Assembly: GCA_034096865.1 (NCBI GenBank)
Contig: JAWQFJ010016803.1
Coordinates: 1-62,180 of the forward strand
Source of the DNA: Theodoxus fluviatilis
Taxonomy: Eukaryota; Mollusca; Gastropoda; Cycloneritida; Neritidae
Direction: 5' to 3'
Length of the DNA stretch: 62,180 bases
Each line of letters begins with the position of its first letter. The first letter of the stretch is position 1. Positions 1-11,791 of this stretch are shown piece after piece. The notes below the pieces were generated by a model that worked only from the letters and a program-made list of their open reading frames with translations, made no database searches and was not told where the DNA came from. A program made the position numbers and the translations under genes.

Positions 1-12
1 GTACATGTCAGC

Positions 13-786
13 ATGACAGAACCCGTACAGCTAAGCCAGCAACCCAAACCGTGGAGAAAACGTCATCAAAAGTCAAGTACTCAGCTCCGCCTGCGGAAAC
101 CGCGTACAAGAGACCCCAGTAACCTCATTACAATCCGCTTTGAAGAACCAAACTTTTCTTATACTGAAGGACCTGAACGCGGAGTAGGTGGGATCTACAG
201 AGATCTGAGCTCAGTACCAGCCTACGAGTGTCGGGATGCCGCTCCGACAGGGGCTGGTGGTTGCAGGATTTCTCCACACCAGCTACAATCAAGAGAGGAA
301 TCACCTTCGCCTCCACAGCAAGACCTGCCTCTCTCGAGCGACCATACTGCTGAGGACGGCCGAAATGTACTAACGGTTTCACCACGAAATTCATGTACAG
401 AATATACAGGATACGCTGCCGATGAGATAGCAAGCAACTCTGAATTACCGCAGAAGAAGAACAACCCGCAGAAGAAACAGAGCTCAGTGCTGTCATGGAT
501 AAGGAGCAGTAGACAGGTCTCCACATCAACTGCGCCACAGGAGGGGAGAAGATACATAGACACCAACTCCACAACAAGAACCAAGAAGAAAAGGAAGAAC
601 CGACCCAAACGTGCCGTGGGTCAAACCGAACTCGACATCTCAAGCAGTGATGAAGTGCTGACTCCGGCCCGTGTTACTGCTCCAAGTTCGGCAGGAGTGT
701 GGGACGGTAGGTTAAGACAGAATGTGGACCTTGAGGAAGTGCAGTCCTGCAGTTCCCCACCTGGCGGATTATCTCTGCAGACCTGA
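13..786 (+). CDS. ORF1-like protein of the retrotransposon, possibly 5'-partial
   Basis: An open frame of 257 residues from ATG at 13. There is no in-frame stop between base 1 and 13, so the true start may lie upstream of the window. The protein is polar, with a basic cluster near its C-terminus (RTKKKRKNRPKR, about residues 188-199) that could bind nucleic acid or act as a nuclear signal. I see no CCHC knuckles, RRM or coiled coil. Its role as ORF1 is inferred from its position just before the endonuclease/RT frame. It ends in TGA at 784-786. The next 51 nt have no stop in the same frame up to the ORF2 ATG at 838, so ORF1 and ORF2 are in one frame separated by a single stop codon. Confidence 0.6.
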   Translation: MTEPVQLSQQPKPWRKRHQKSSTQLRLRKPRTRDPSNLITIRFEEPNFSYTEGPERGVGGIYRDLSSVPAYECRDAAPTGAGGCRISPHQLQSREESPSPPQQDLPLSSDHTAEDGRNVLTVSPRNSCTEYTGYAADEIASNSELPQKKNNPQKKQSSVLSWIRSSRQVSTSTAPQEGRRYIDTNSTTRTKKKRKNRPKRAVGQTELDISSSDEVLTPARVTAPSSAGVWDGRLRQNVDLEEVQSCSSPPGGLSLQT

Positions 787-837
787 CAAGTAAGCCGACG
801 ACCCGTTGCACAATATAACTGTCAACCACACGAAGGT

Positions 838-3006
838 ATGGTTACCTTACCCTCTTGCCCGGTGCCCAGTTTAAGCATTGTTTGCTGGAACATCGAGGGG
901 CTGGCGTCAAGACTGGGCGAACCGGGGTTCATGAACTATATTGGGACCTTCGATGTGTGTTGTCTTTTAGAAACGTTTTCATCAGTTCATTTTGACTTTA
1001 ATACTTACTTTGAAGGTTATTCTGTTTTTAACTCGCCCGCTATTAAGCTTTCCCATTATGGCCGCCGATCCGGTGGGGTCGTCGTTCTCGCCAAGGGAAG
1101 CTTATGCCATCAAATCGAAGAAATAGAATGTAAAAATGATAACATGGTTATTGTTAAACTAAAAAGATTTTATGTTACTGATTTGATACTTATCTGTGTT
1201 TATATCCCTCCTGTGGATTCTCCTTATTATGCAGATAAATATGTAAAGTGTAATATCTCATTTCTAGAGGATGAACTTTTACGTCTACAGGAATTGTATC
1301 CTTCTGCTAACGTTATAATATGTGGGGATTTTAACGCCAGGACTGGCAATTGGAATGTTCATGGGGAAGGGGAGGACATAAATGAAGAGGACGGATCCAC
1401 TCTGAACAACTGCTTATGTTCAGAAATACTAACTGACCGTGTTTCGCAAGATCCTAAAACAAATCGGTTTGGAGAAAATTTAATTTCCTTATGTAAAACA
1501 TTCCATTTGTGTATCCTCAATGGCAGCATGGACAGGGACCGGAAAGGTAGTTTGACTTATCTCTCGCAACATGGCGATAGTGTGGTCGATTACTGCCTGC
1601 TTAATATGAATAACCTTGACTTGGATTTTACTTTTAAAGTAGGCCAATCAATTTACTCTAGCCACATGCCTCTTGAAATAGGCATTGGCAAAACAAAGAG
1701 AAACAGGAAAACGACATATTTCCAAAGTAAAGCAACGCATAAGCTTGTATGGTGCAAAGATAGGTCTCAAGAGGTAAAACTCAATTTGCAGTCCCCTCAA
1801 TTCAGGGCTAACCTCAGTCAAGCCGCGCTAATGGTGCAAGAAAATGTAGATTTGGCCTTAACATCATTTACCCAGGCTTTGCGCAACTGCGCAGAATGTA
1901 TGCTCCGAGAAGTCAGAGTTGGAGATTGCAGAAACACGAATCGTCCAAGATGGTTTGATGAGGACTGCGGGAGCGCGAAACAACTTGCTTGGCATGCTCT
2001 TAAGCATTTTAGGGAAACGGGTGAAAAGAGTGACAGAACTGATTACATCAAATTAAGAAATGTTTACAAAAATATGATCAGAAGTAAAAAGAAAATGTAT
2101 TATCAGAACACTTGCAATTACCTTGTTAAGAACATTAAATCACCATCAGCATTCTGGTCTCTAGTGAGACAGGCATCATGTAAACAAAGGGGGCAGCCTG
2201 ACATTGATTTACAAGTTTGGAAAAACTATTTTCAGAATCTATTCTGTTCGAATATTTATCTCCCCTCCTTAGGAGAAGGAGCAATGATTGAAAATGAGGT
2301 GTTAGATGCACGAATAGTGGAGGGGGAGGTCAGTCTGGCGGTTGCCAAGTTGCGAACTGGGAAAGCCGCAGGTGTTGATGGAATTCCTGGAGACCTTTGG
2401 AAGTTGGCAGGTGCCCATGTTACCCCCTTTCTTACCTCCCTTTTTAATCAACTCTATGAGACACAGAACTTCCCTCGCGAATGGAGACAGTCATTAATTG
2501 TGCCTATTTACAAGTCAGGAGATAAGTTACAACCCAAAAATTACAGAGGGATTTCTTTGCTCTGTACCATAAGTAAGTTATTCATGTCTATTCTGACAAG
2601 CCGTATGAGGAGTTGGGCCGAACGGGAAAAAAAGTTTTCATTTGAACAGGCGGGTTTTCGGGTAGATCACTCTACGATGGACCATGTTTTTACTCTTTAT
2701 TGTGCTGCCACAAAACATGTATATAGTGGAGGAAGAGGGAAATTATATGCTGCATTCATAGACTACCAAAAAGCATTTGACACTGTAAAAAGAGAGTGCC
2801 TATGGTCTGTTTTGGAAAATCTGGGCATGTCAACAAAGTTTTTAAAAATGCTCAAGGCAGTGTATTTTCAGGTTTGCGCATGCGTAAGATGGAATGGTGC
2901 CGTGTCAGATCCTTTTGAAGTGCCCAGTTGGCGTGAAGCAGGGGGCAGTCGAGTCACCGACACTCTTTTGTTTATACATGACATATGTTGCAGACTATGT
3001 ACGTAG
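838..3006 (+). pseudogene. retrotransposon ORF2, N-terminal part: endonuclease and first half of reverse transcriptase
   Basis: APE-type endonuclease in residues 1-280: N18 in VCWNIEG, E45 in LLETF, D164 and N166 in ICGDFNART, D251 in VVDYCLLN, and H276 in SSHMPL. The usual S-D-H triplet reads S-S-H here. A basic, helix-rich linker follows. The RT begins near residue 500 (RTGKAAGVDGIP), then has PREWRQSLIVPIYKSGDK, NYRGISLL, EQAGF and motif A AFIDYQKAFD (D642, codon at 2761). After the conserved FEVP (about 2914-2925) the frame is wrong and ends at 3006. The RT continues in the frame one base later (2894-4294), so one extra base lies at about 2923-2926. This frameshift should inactivate the copy. 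The product would nick target DNA and prime reverse transcription. Confidence 0.9.
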
Positions 3007-4294
3007 TAATGGAAGGCATGGTGTGCAGCTATTACCCGGAATGGCAGAAATATTTTTGCTCATGTTCGCAGATGACGTAGTCCTACTGTCAACAACGCCA
3101 ATGGGGTTGCAATGCCAACTTGATAACCTTTCGCATGTATCAGGAAAACTAGGTCTTGTAATCAACAGAGACAAAACAAAGGTAATGGTTTTTAGAAGGG
3201 GAGGGTTTCTAGCTCATGGAGAAAAATGGACGATTGGAGGTGCTGAGATAGAGATTGTTAATAGCTACAAGTACCTGGGATTTATCTTTACGACCAAATT
3301 ATCCTATTCATTAGCTCTCGAGAGTCAAGCAGTGAAAGCGAAACAGAAGGTTGTCCAACTACTAAAAACAATGTGGAATCTCCACACCTTGAACACAAGC
3401 ATATTTTTTAAGCTGTTTGACGCTCAGGTGCTGCCTTCTCTTTTGTACGGATCAGAGCTTTGGGGATTATCTAAGAGACACCCTATCGAGAAGGCGCATT
3501 TATTTGCATGCAAGCGCTTCCTTAATGTCGATATAAAATCTTCCAACACCTTGTGCTATGGCGAACTAGGAAGATACCCAGTCTATATTAGTGCTATGAT
3601 GAGAGCTGTTAAGTACTGGCTGAGACTATGTAAGATGCCAGCAGATAGACTTCCAAAGCAGGCCTATTACATGATGTTGAACGCAAACCCTCCAGCCCAG
3701 TTTAATTGGGTACAATCAATTAAGCGGAATTTGTCAGAATTAGGATACGGTTATGTATGGACAAACTGCGATACGACACACGAAAAAGGTTTTCTGAGGT
3801 CTCTCAAAAGAAGATTACGTGATTGCTATCTACAGGAGTGGGCAGCAAAAATTAGCAGCAGCACTAGATTTGCTCTCTATAAATCCTTCAAAAATAATCT
3901 GCAGTGTGAGAAATATTTGTGTACTATAGATATTAAGAAATTTAGAGATGTATTCATACGATTTAGATTAGGAAATAACGAACTGAGAAACAATGTCCGA
4001 TCGACATCAGAACAGAGTCCACTGAAAACTTGTCCATTTTGTACTGAAATTGAAGACGAAGCCCATTTTATGCTTTACTGTTCTGTTTATAAGGACACTA
4101 GAGAAATGTATTTATCTAAATACATTCAGCGAACAGACTGTACTACTGTGGCATATTTACTGAATGGACGCGGTACCAAAAAAACTCGAGATGTTGCCAT
4201 GTTTATTCATTATTCTCTGAAGATTCGAGCAATGACAATCAACATGTCAACACGTCACTTATGTGATGAAGAAGGCTCACTGCTATCACCGTAA
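2894..4294 (+). pseudogene. retrotransposon ORF2, C-terminal part: RT palm, thumb and zinc knuckle
   Basis: Real homology starts at about 2927 (GVKQGAVESPTLF), directly continuing the RT of the upstream frame. The catalytic FADD box is at 3065-3076. It is followed by NRDKTKVMVF and YKYLGFIF (motifs D and E) and a long C-terminal region. A C-x2-C-x7-H-x4-C knuckle (CPFC...H...C) spans 4031-4081, as in zf-RVT tails of I-superfamily LINEs. The ATG at 2894 lies out of frame inside the upstream half and is probably not a real start. The downstream frame is intact to TAA at 4294. There is no RNase H. Confidence 0.88.
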
Positions 4295-4722
4295 AGATGA
4301 AAATCACGTCTCTTTTACTGTGTTGTATCTTAACCGATGTATATACTATTGAATCTCCAATTCAATGTCCGTCCAATTTTAATACATTCCAGTTAATAGA
4401 AGTGCTGTAAATGAGTCAGAAGTTGTACAAAATGTTTGTAAACAACTGTTTTATACGCAATGTGAGACTACATGTCAGGGTCAAATCATATGGGGTGACC
4501 TACAATTCCCAATTCGTTCCTAACTTGTAAGCACATATTTGTTTTACCAGTCACATTTGTGATGTCGAATGAGATACCAAATCGAAGAACGTGGAATTGC
4601 ATCAGCGCAACCGAAGATGTAAATTCTATTTGTAGATCGTACAATGATACTGTTGCTATCTTAATGATGTATGTAAACTGTGTTATAATGAAGGGTCGTC
4701 GGCCGAAATAAAGCTAATCAAT

Positions 4723-4726
<4 letters not shown>
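4295..4726 (+). other. 3' UTR and 3' terminus of the retrotransposon
   Basis: About 430 bp without coding potential that ends in AATAAA (4707-4712) and GCTAATCAATCAAAT, a short tetranucleotide-like tail rather than poly(A). CT repeats start at the next base. A short microsatellite tail is common at LINE 3' ends in invertebrates. Whether the CT tract is part of the tail or the insertion target cannot be told here. Confidence 0.6.
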
Positions 4727-4794
<68 letters not shown>

Positions 4795-4831
4795 GCTCTC
4801 TCTCTCGCTCTCTCTCTCTCTCGCTCTCTCG

Positions 4832-4862
<31 letters not shown>

Positions 4863-4906
4863 TTTCTCTCTCTCTCTATCTCTCTCTCTCTCTCTCTTTC
4901 TCTCTC
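4727..4906. repeat. CT microsatellite, slightly interrupted
   Basis: About 180 bp of CT with scattered CG, AT and TT interruptions, directly at the 3' end of the LINE. Confidence 0.97.
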
Positions 4907-4933
4907 AAAAGTTTAGTACTAGTAAACAAAAAA

Positions 4934-5262
4934 GGGAAAAGCTTCCAGAGACGGTCACACTAGTAGACTCGCCCGCAGAGAGGGGTGTAGAAAGACAGTC
5001 AAGCTGGCGGGCAAAATACAAGCTAGCAAGCAACAGCATCTGACTGTCAAGCGATATTGGTTGGTTAATTTTTAGTGACTGCGCAGTTATTCATACATAG
5101 ATGACAACAGAATATGACGATTCGGGGAAAACCTCGTAAAAACGCAGCCAATGAAATGTTGCGTCCCGCCAGTTTGTGTTTCACGCCAGCTTGGCTGTCT
5201 TTCTTACATCCCTTTCCTCGGGCGAGTCCACTAGTGTGGCCCGTTTTATGGAAGCTTTTCCA
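4934..5262. repeat. imperfect inverted repeat, MITE-like foldback
   Basis: The left arm starts GGGAAAAGCTTCC (4934) and runs to about 5030. The right arm (about 5168-5262) is its imperfect complement. Shared blocks include GGAAAAGCTTCCA, CACACTAGT, GACTCGCCCG and AGAAAGACAG, then CAAGCTGGCG. The spacer is about 140 bp and has no open frame. I see no clear target duplication. It could be a MITE or a foldback repeat; the family is unknown. Confidence 0.55.
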
Positions 5263-6471
<1,209 letters not shown>

Positions 6472-6705
6472 TGCGCGCGCGCGCGCGCGTGTGGGTGTGT
6501 GTGCGTGTGTGTGGTGTGCTGTAGTGTGCTGTGCTGTGGTATGCTGTTCTGTGGTGTGGTGAGCTGTAGTGTGCTGTGCTGTGCTGTGGTGTCGTGTGGT
6601 GTGGTGCGCTGTGCTGTGCTGTGGTGTGGTGGGGTGTGCTGAGATGTGGTATAATGCAGTGTAATGTAGTACAGTGCAATGTAATGTAATTGTAGTGTAG
6701 TGTAT
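6472..6705. repeat. GC dinucleotide tract and degenerate TGTGS/TGTGCTG array
   Basis: (GC)n at 6472-6488 is followed by about 215 bp of five-base words (TGTGG, TGTGC, TGTAG) that decay toward TGTAATG on the right side. Confidence 0.9.
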
Positions 6706-7846
6706 TTATGTCGATATTTTTTGGAGCTCTAGACACAAATATGAACCTCCACCAGGAAGTGAGGACTGTACGACACTTGCCGAATTAGAGTTGCAGATGA
6801 CATCGAGATGGGGTTCAAAGTTAGTCATTTGCAGACATGGCTCTGTTGAAGAGTTTGATCATTATTCTGTGTCTCTGTACAATTTCTTCTACCAAATTCG
6901 GACACCTCAATGGCATAAGATATTTTAAAGGTGTGCAAGGAAATAGCAGGTAGAAACCAATGCTATGGACATAATTATCTCCTGTTTTCACAGTCCGTTT
7001 TGAACTACGGAGTCTTTCATCAGCAGCATTTTTGGGCAGCCCCTAGCTTCCTATTAAACTTATATAGTCACGTGCTGCACGTCATTTTAATGGGAATTCG
7101 AAGGAAGGCCTCAATAATGCTGTTAATATATCGAGATGTCCTAAATGTTATTACAATACTCATTTTGTGGCTAACAAATGCACATGCAAATGCCTACTGG
7201 GAGAGTAAGGACTTGCTCTTCCATTCTCTCCATCAACACCTGTCGCGACGGAAAATCCACTTGAACAATAAAATCAGCACAACCGTTCCCCCTCCCCCTT
7301 TTTTAGTCAGGCCTATAACTGATCATTAGCATCAATGCTAATATCAGTGACGGAATCATTTTATATCAGGAGGACATATATCAGTTTCGGTTGATTGAAT
7401 TTATGATGATAAAGCTTTAAAAAATGACATTCATAAAAGAAAAATCCAAGACTTTACTGTGACTCGATGCTATAAACTTTAAAACGAATATGCTCTTTTT
7501 GAGTGATAAAGAAATGAAAACTCTTGAAAGAACTGATTAAACACCAGCTGGTCTGACTGATGAGTAGGAATTGTTCGCCACCTGATTCATGGGAAATAAC
7601 TCATGTATTTTGAGTATCTCCCTTACACCACAGACACTTTTTCTGTAACCAGCCTGGTTCGTTCTCGCTAACAGAGGCTTATCTTCCTTTTTATCACTTC
7701 GTGCGTGTTTATAGTCAACTTTTCCTCAACGATAAGGTGTTGATTACAGAAATGTCTGGCGCCTGCCTTATCGCTTGTCGGGAAAAACAGTTTCTCATTA
7801 TAACATTACTTCAAGGCAAAGGTGACAGTTTTAGGTCGAGTAAAAT
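6706..7846. other. no gene seen
   Basis: About 1.1 kb of AT-rich sequence. The longest open frame (6931-7329, + strand) has no recognisable domain. Confidence 0.55.
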
Positions 7847-7938
<92 letters not shown>

Positions 7939-7996
7939 GTGTGTGTGTGAGTGTGTGTTTGTGTGTGTGTGTGTATGTGTGTGTGTGTGTGAGGGG

Positions 7997-8027
<31 letters not shown>

Positions 8028-8053
8028 AGAGATGAATGGACGGACGGACGGAC
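7847..8053. repeat. compound GT, GA, GGAC microsatellite
   Basis: (GT)n to about 7990, (GA)n with a G run to 8032, then (GGAC)n at 8038-8053. The same order of motifs recurs elsewhere in the window. Confidence 0.96.
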
Positions 8054-8297
8054 ACACAGACACTGAACGAACAAACAAAAGAGCGAAGACATACTGCGAC
8101 TGTCGACCGGTTCTTGACAAAGAAAGAAACGCGATACGTTGACAAGAACGCGTGCACAGCGACATGAGTAGAACCCAGCATGGAAAGTTCGCAATGTACG
8201 AACTCTGGCCACGCACTGTCTGTCACGTGGTTTCCAAGCATTCCGTGCTGTCTGATTTGCCGTCGCAACATGCACGCTGCCCTTGTAACGTCCTGAT

Positions 8298-8740
8298 ACC
8301 TGTGGGTTGGGGGTAAGACCTGACCGCCCGCGTCTCCCTGTGGGCCGGGGGTAAGATCTGACCCCCCGCGTCTCCCTGTGGGCCGGGGGTAAGATCTGAC
8401 CCCCCGCGTCTCCCTGTGGATTGCGGGTAAGATCTGACCGCCCGCGTCTCCCTGTGGGCCGGGGGTAAGATCTGACCGCCCGCGTCTCCCTGTGGGTTGC
8501 GGGTAAGATCTGACCGCCCGCGTCTCCCTGTGGGTTGCGGGTAAGATCTGACCGCCCGCGTCTCCCTGTGGGCCGGTGGTAAGATCTGACCGCCCGCGTC
8601 TCCCTGTGCGTTTTATGAGGCGAATAACTACGGAAACCGAGCCCCGACTTCCTTTCATTCTAGCCATTTCTCTCATTTATTGTGATGGCGTTTAAATGGC
8701 CTTCAAAGTCTGGCAGAGGGGCCGTAAAACTCCATCCATG
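8298..8740 (+). mobile_element. SINE-like dispersed repeat, copy 1, head segment amplified
   Basis: Member of a five-copy family in this window (others at 9791, 11409, 11792 and 47903). The shared plan is CTGTGGGTTGGGGGTAAG at the 5' end, a GTGAATAAC/GCGAATAAC block, ATTCTAACTAGTTA-like text, then AGGCTGATAGGC and GTAAAACTCC before a simple-sequence tail. Here the first 38 bp are repeated eight times, and the body from 8605 runs to GTAAAACTCCAT at about 8735, followed by CCAT/CCCT repeats. No tRNA-type A/B boxes are clear, so SINE class is inference. Confidence 0.65.
8301..8604 (+). repeat. 38-bp tandem repeat, 8 units, inside SINE-like copy 1
   Basis: Units start at 8301, 8339, 8377, 8415, 8453, 8491, 8529 and 8567, exactly 38 bp apart. 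Each reads TGTGGGYYGSGGGTAAG then ATCTGACCGCCCGCGTCTCC, with a few variants. The unit equals the head of the dispersed family. It is free of stops on the minus strand, which produces a false 281-residue frame. Confidence 0.95.
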
Positions 8741-8827
8741 CATCCCTCCCTCCCTCCCTCCCTCCATCCATCCATCCATCCATCCATCCATCCATCCATC
8801 CATCCATCATCATCCATCCATCCATCC
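8741..8827. repeat. CCCT and CATC tetranucleotide tail
   Basis: CCATCCATGCAT, then (CCCT)n and (CATC)n, at the 3' end of SINE-like copy 1. Confidence 0.93.
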
Positions 8828-9082
8828 CTGGCAGGACGTCTCGAAGTAGGTCATGAATAATAAGAAACTGATAAACTAACGAACGAACGCACGAACGAAT
8901 GACTGAATGAATGAAATTTTTTGTACCACTTATCAATCTCTGTAGGCTAATTAAGGTCATTGACCACAACATCACTAGGCCACTGGTTGAAGTCAGAGCG
9001 AGTTTAATCTCGATTTCTCTTGTTCTTCGTCTTGTACGATTCGCGTAGGTAGATGCGGTGGGTCTCTTTGTACCCCCGATCC

Positions 9083-9085
<3 letters not shown>

Positions 9086-9149
<64 letters not shown>

Positions 9150-9169
9150 CGAGAGACAGAGAGAGAGAG

Positions 9170-9212
<43 letters not shown>
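9086..9212. repeat. GA microsatellite
   Basis: About 127 bp of GA with AA, GC and CA interruptions. Confidence 0.97.
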
Positions 9213-9216
<4 letters not shown>

Positions 9217-9790
9217 GAACTGTCGGACAGACAGTATGAACATAATGAGCACCAGCTGTCAAAAACAATTACTCAGACATTTCTTTTAACGACGATGCCA
9301 AAATTGATTTGTGACAAACTCAAACGGGTTCGCATTGAAATGGTGTCTTCTGCGAAGGACGCCGCGCGCAACGGCCAACCTAGAAATGTGTGTCACGGAC
9401 TTGGGCACCAACGTAATCACACGTCTATTTCGCCCTCATAAACGTCAATCAACGCCTTCTTTGCCGCGGCGCTGCTGTGAAATAAAGCAAAAGAAGATAG
9501 AAGCGATAACCCGCGCTTTTCGGGTGGGCGCTGAAGGGTGCGGGTGGAATTCAGGTCAGAGGGCCTGGCAGTGTGACAGCCACCACCCGGTCTACACCCC
9601 ACCTCCGCCGTCACCCGTCCGTCCACCTGACCTCATCGAATGTGATCGGTGATTTGTGGGGCGTGTGTCACTCGCTCTCCAAAGGTGCGTGAGTCAGACA
9701 GTTGGGGGAAGAAGAGGAAAGAAAAGGTGCTGGAATCTACATATACATGCATATTCATGAGATTAAGTCTACATTTCCGATTCTGAAACC
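9213..9790. other. no gene seen
   Basis: Mixed sequence, GC-rich at 9350-9640. Short open frames on both strands show no domain. Confidence 0.55.
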
Positions 9791-9950
9791 CCTGTGGGTT
9801 AAAGGTTAAGAATAGACGCACAGCGTCTTCCCAAACGATTCGTAAAAGGCAAATAAGTCGGGAAATCGCTACTTAAACCAACGTATTGATTTTCTTGATC
9901 AATATCCCTACAAGGTCTGCAATGGCTGACAGGCTGTAAAACTCCATTCT
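9791..9950 (+). mobile_element. SINE-like dispersed repeat, copy 2, most diverged
   Basis: Starts CCTGTGGGTTAAAGGTTAAG and keeps AATAGACGCACAGCGTCTTC, CGTAAAAGGCAAATAA and the 3' block GGCTGACAGGCTGTAAAAC followed by TCCATTC. It has no tandem expansion and almost no tail, so it gives the ground plan of the unexpanded family. Confidence 0.6.
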
Positions 9951-11408
9951 TCAGTATTATCATAATAATTTCATGCTTTGTATCTTTTCCTTGAGCAAAA
10001 AAAAATTGTTAATCGATTTTATATTCTACGTAATTTCATAATGTCATCCTTCCTGACCTCAGTTGAAATACTAATTCTATATGTTGTCCCTTTCACAATG
10101 GTATATGCTGTTGGTGCAGAATGCGTATTTCCTTAATCCAAAATAAGCTTTAAAAGAAGGAGAATAAAAAAACCTAAGCGTTTACTTCTTGTTGAGAAGC
10201 GTTCCTACACAAAATGAAGGAGTTCGAACAAATCAGGGTAGAATACGGAACACCATAACGTACGATATTGAGAGATAGGGAGGAGCAAACTGCCTTGAAA
10301 GTGGTTGCCTTGACTTGGACTCTGTCCAAGTGCGCTTTTCTTGTTGGAGCAAGGGAATGACCTAAAGCCCCACCCCCCATATAGATCGAACCGCAACACC
10401 GACTCCCCTTGTTTGTCCACCAGAGGCCGGTCAGTGGACACTGGCCTCCATGTCCTCTCCCACCGAACTGACCGCTGACATCTCAGTGTCCAGTCACAGT
10501 GACATTCGGGGTAGATAATCCAGGACAGATTGGGTGACTAGAAGAGTGTGTGGAATGTAGAAGTGTTCTGCGACAAACATGCTGGACAGGCTGGGTGGAT
10601 GGTATGTAATGGCGTGTTACGATCTATCACGTGGGACTGACCATGTAGCCTTGCGGAGTTAAAGAGAGGGAGATGGGGAGGACGGGAGAGAGGTAGCGAA
10701 GGTCTTGCCCGGTAGTTCGAACGATCACCTGAAGTCGCATGTGGCTAGCGAGTGCAGTGTTCAAAGAGTGCAGATTCAAAGCAGCGTTCGGATCCTAGAG
10801 TTGTATCCTTGGCTCCACTCAGGAGTAATACTGGGTACCTGTGAGGACAGAGTAGGCACGCCTCTGTGCCATTAACCCTTGGAGCGGCCGTTGGACAGTT
10901 TTGGATTGAAATAGTCGTTATGAAAGAAGTTGAAATGGTGCTAGCAGCTGACTGCGTGCATTCTCTCTGTGTTCTGTTGACAAATTTGAATATAGGATTA
11001 GTCAAGTAGCCCACTAATCAAAGAGAGTAAAACACAATGCTGTTCGACACCCGAATATGGATGGCATGTTGCTGAATAAAAACAATGGGTCCATCTGCTT
11101 GACCTTCTTTTATCTCTTCATTTGTTCTTCCTTCCGTCTGTCAATCCACCAATCCATCCATACACCCATGCATCAATCAATTTGTCCGTTCATCCACGTC
11201 ATTCACCTCTGCGTGTTTCGTCTCGCAATTTATCGATTCATTCATTCAACTGTTGATGTGCATGTATATTAATTCGTTCGTGCAGTTGTGCTCTACTCCT
11301 CCATCCTTCCGCCCATTCATCCTTTCTTTCATCACTCTGCCCGTGTGCTGGGCATATGCTGCACTATATTCCAGCACCAAGTCTGTTCATTTCTGTCTTT
11401 TCTACCCT
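9951..11408. other. no gene seen
   Basis: About 1.45 kb of mixed sequence. Short minus-strand frames near 10174-10441 and 10745-11014 have no recognised domains. 11100-11260 is loosely CATC/ATTC-rich. Confidence 0.5.
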
Positions 11409-11580
11409 CCTGTGGGTGGGAGTAAGAATTGCCCTCACCGCGTCTTCCTTCGCCATTAGCATGAGGTGAATAACCAGGGAAAGCGCGACTTGACTTACTC
11501 TTATTCTAACTAGTTATAATAATTTAGTATGACCAATGGTCTCACACAGCTTTAAAGGCTGATAGGCAGAAAAACTATTC
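11409..11580 (+). mobile_element. SINE-like dispersed repeat, copy 3, full length
   Basis: Begins CCTGTGGGTGGGAGTAAG, contains GGTGAATAACCAGGGAAA, ATTCTAACTAGTTATAAT and GGTCTCACACAGC, and ends AGGCTGATAGGCAGAAAAAC. It then passes without a gap into a CCCT/CATC tract that leads straight into copy 4. At about 170 bp it is a good length standard for the family. Confidence 0.65.
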
Positions 11581-11791
11581 CCTCCCCCCCCCCTCCCTCC
11601 CTCCCTCCCTCCCTCCCTCCCTCCCTCCCTCCCTCCCTCCCTCCCTCCCTCCCTCCCTCCCTCCCTCCCTCCCTCCCTCTCTCCCTCCCTCCCTCCCTCC
11701 CTCTCTCCCTCCCTCCCTCCGTCCATCCGTCCATCATCCATCCATCCATCCATCCATCCATCCATCCATCCCATCCATCCACTCACCCATC
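11581..11791. repeat. CCCT then CATC tetranucleotide array between SINE-like copies
   Basis: (CCCT)n to about 11720, then (CATC)n to about 11780. It links the 3' end of copy 3 to the 5' end of copy 4. Confidence 0.96.

Larger units (their letters stand above)
1..4726 (+). mobile_element. non-LTR retrotransposon, I-superfamily-like (Ingi/Vingi/Nimb type), 5' end outside window
   Basis: Contains in order an ORF1-like frame, an ORF2 with apurinic-type endonuclease, reverse transcriptase and a C-terminal CCHC knuckle, a 3' UTR of about 430 bp, an AATAAA at 4707-4712 and a short ATCA-type tail before a CT microsatellite. No RNase H domain is visible after the RT. The RT wording (QAGF..., DHVFTL, AFIDYQKAFDTV, GVKQG, FADD) resembles Ingi/Vingi/Nimb elements from memory; the clade is inference. 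The 5' end is not seen because the first frame is open to base 1. Only one frame disruption was found over 3.4 kb of ORF2, so the copy looks fairly young. Confidence 0.88.

Noticed and set aside
128..643. 171-residue minus frame opposite ORF1
   Set aside because: Shadow of the retrotransposon ORF1; no domain.
8301..8604. CRISPR-like regular spacing (38 bp)
   Set aside because: The units are contiguous and there are no unique spacers; it is a tandem repeat in a eukaryotic repeat element.
7831..8676. 281-residue minus-strand frame with GDAGGQILP-type repeats
   Set aside because: Produced by the 38-bp tandem repeat and the adjoining GT/GA tracts.
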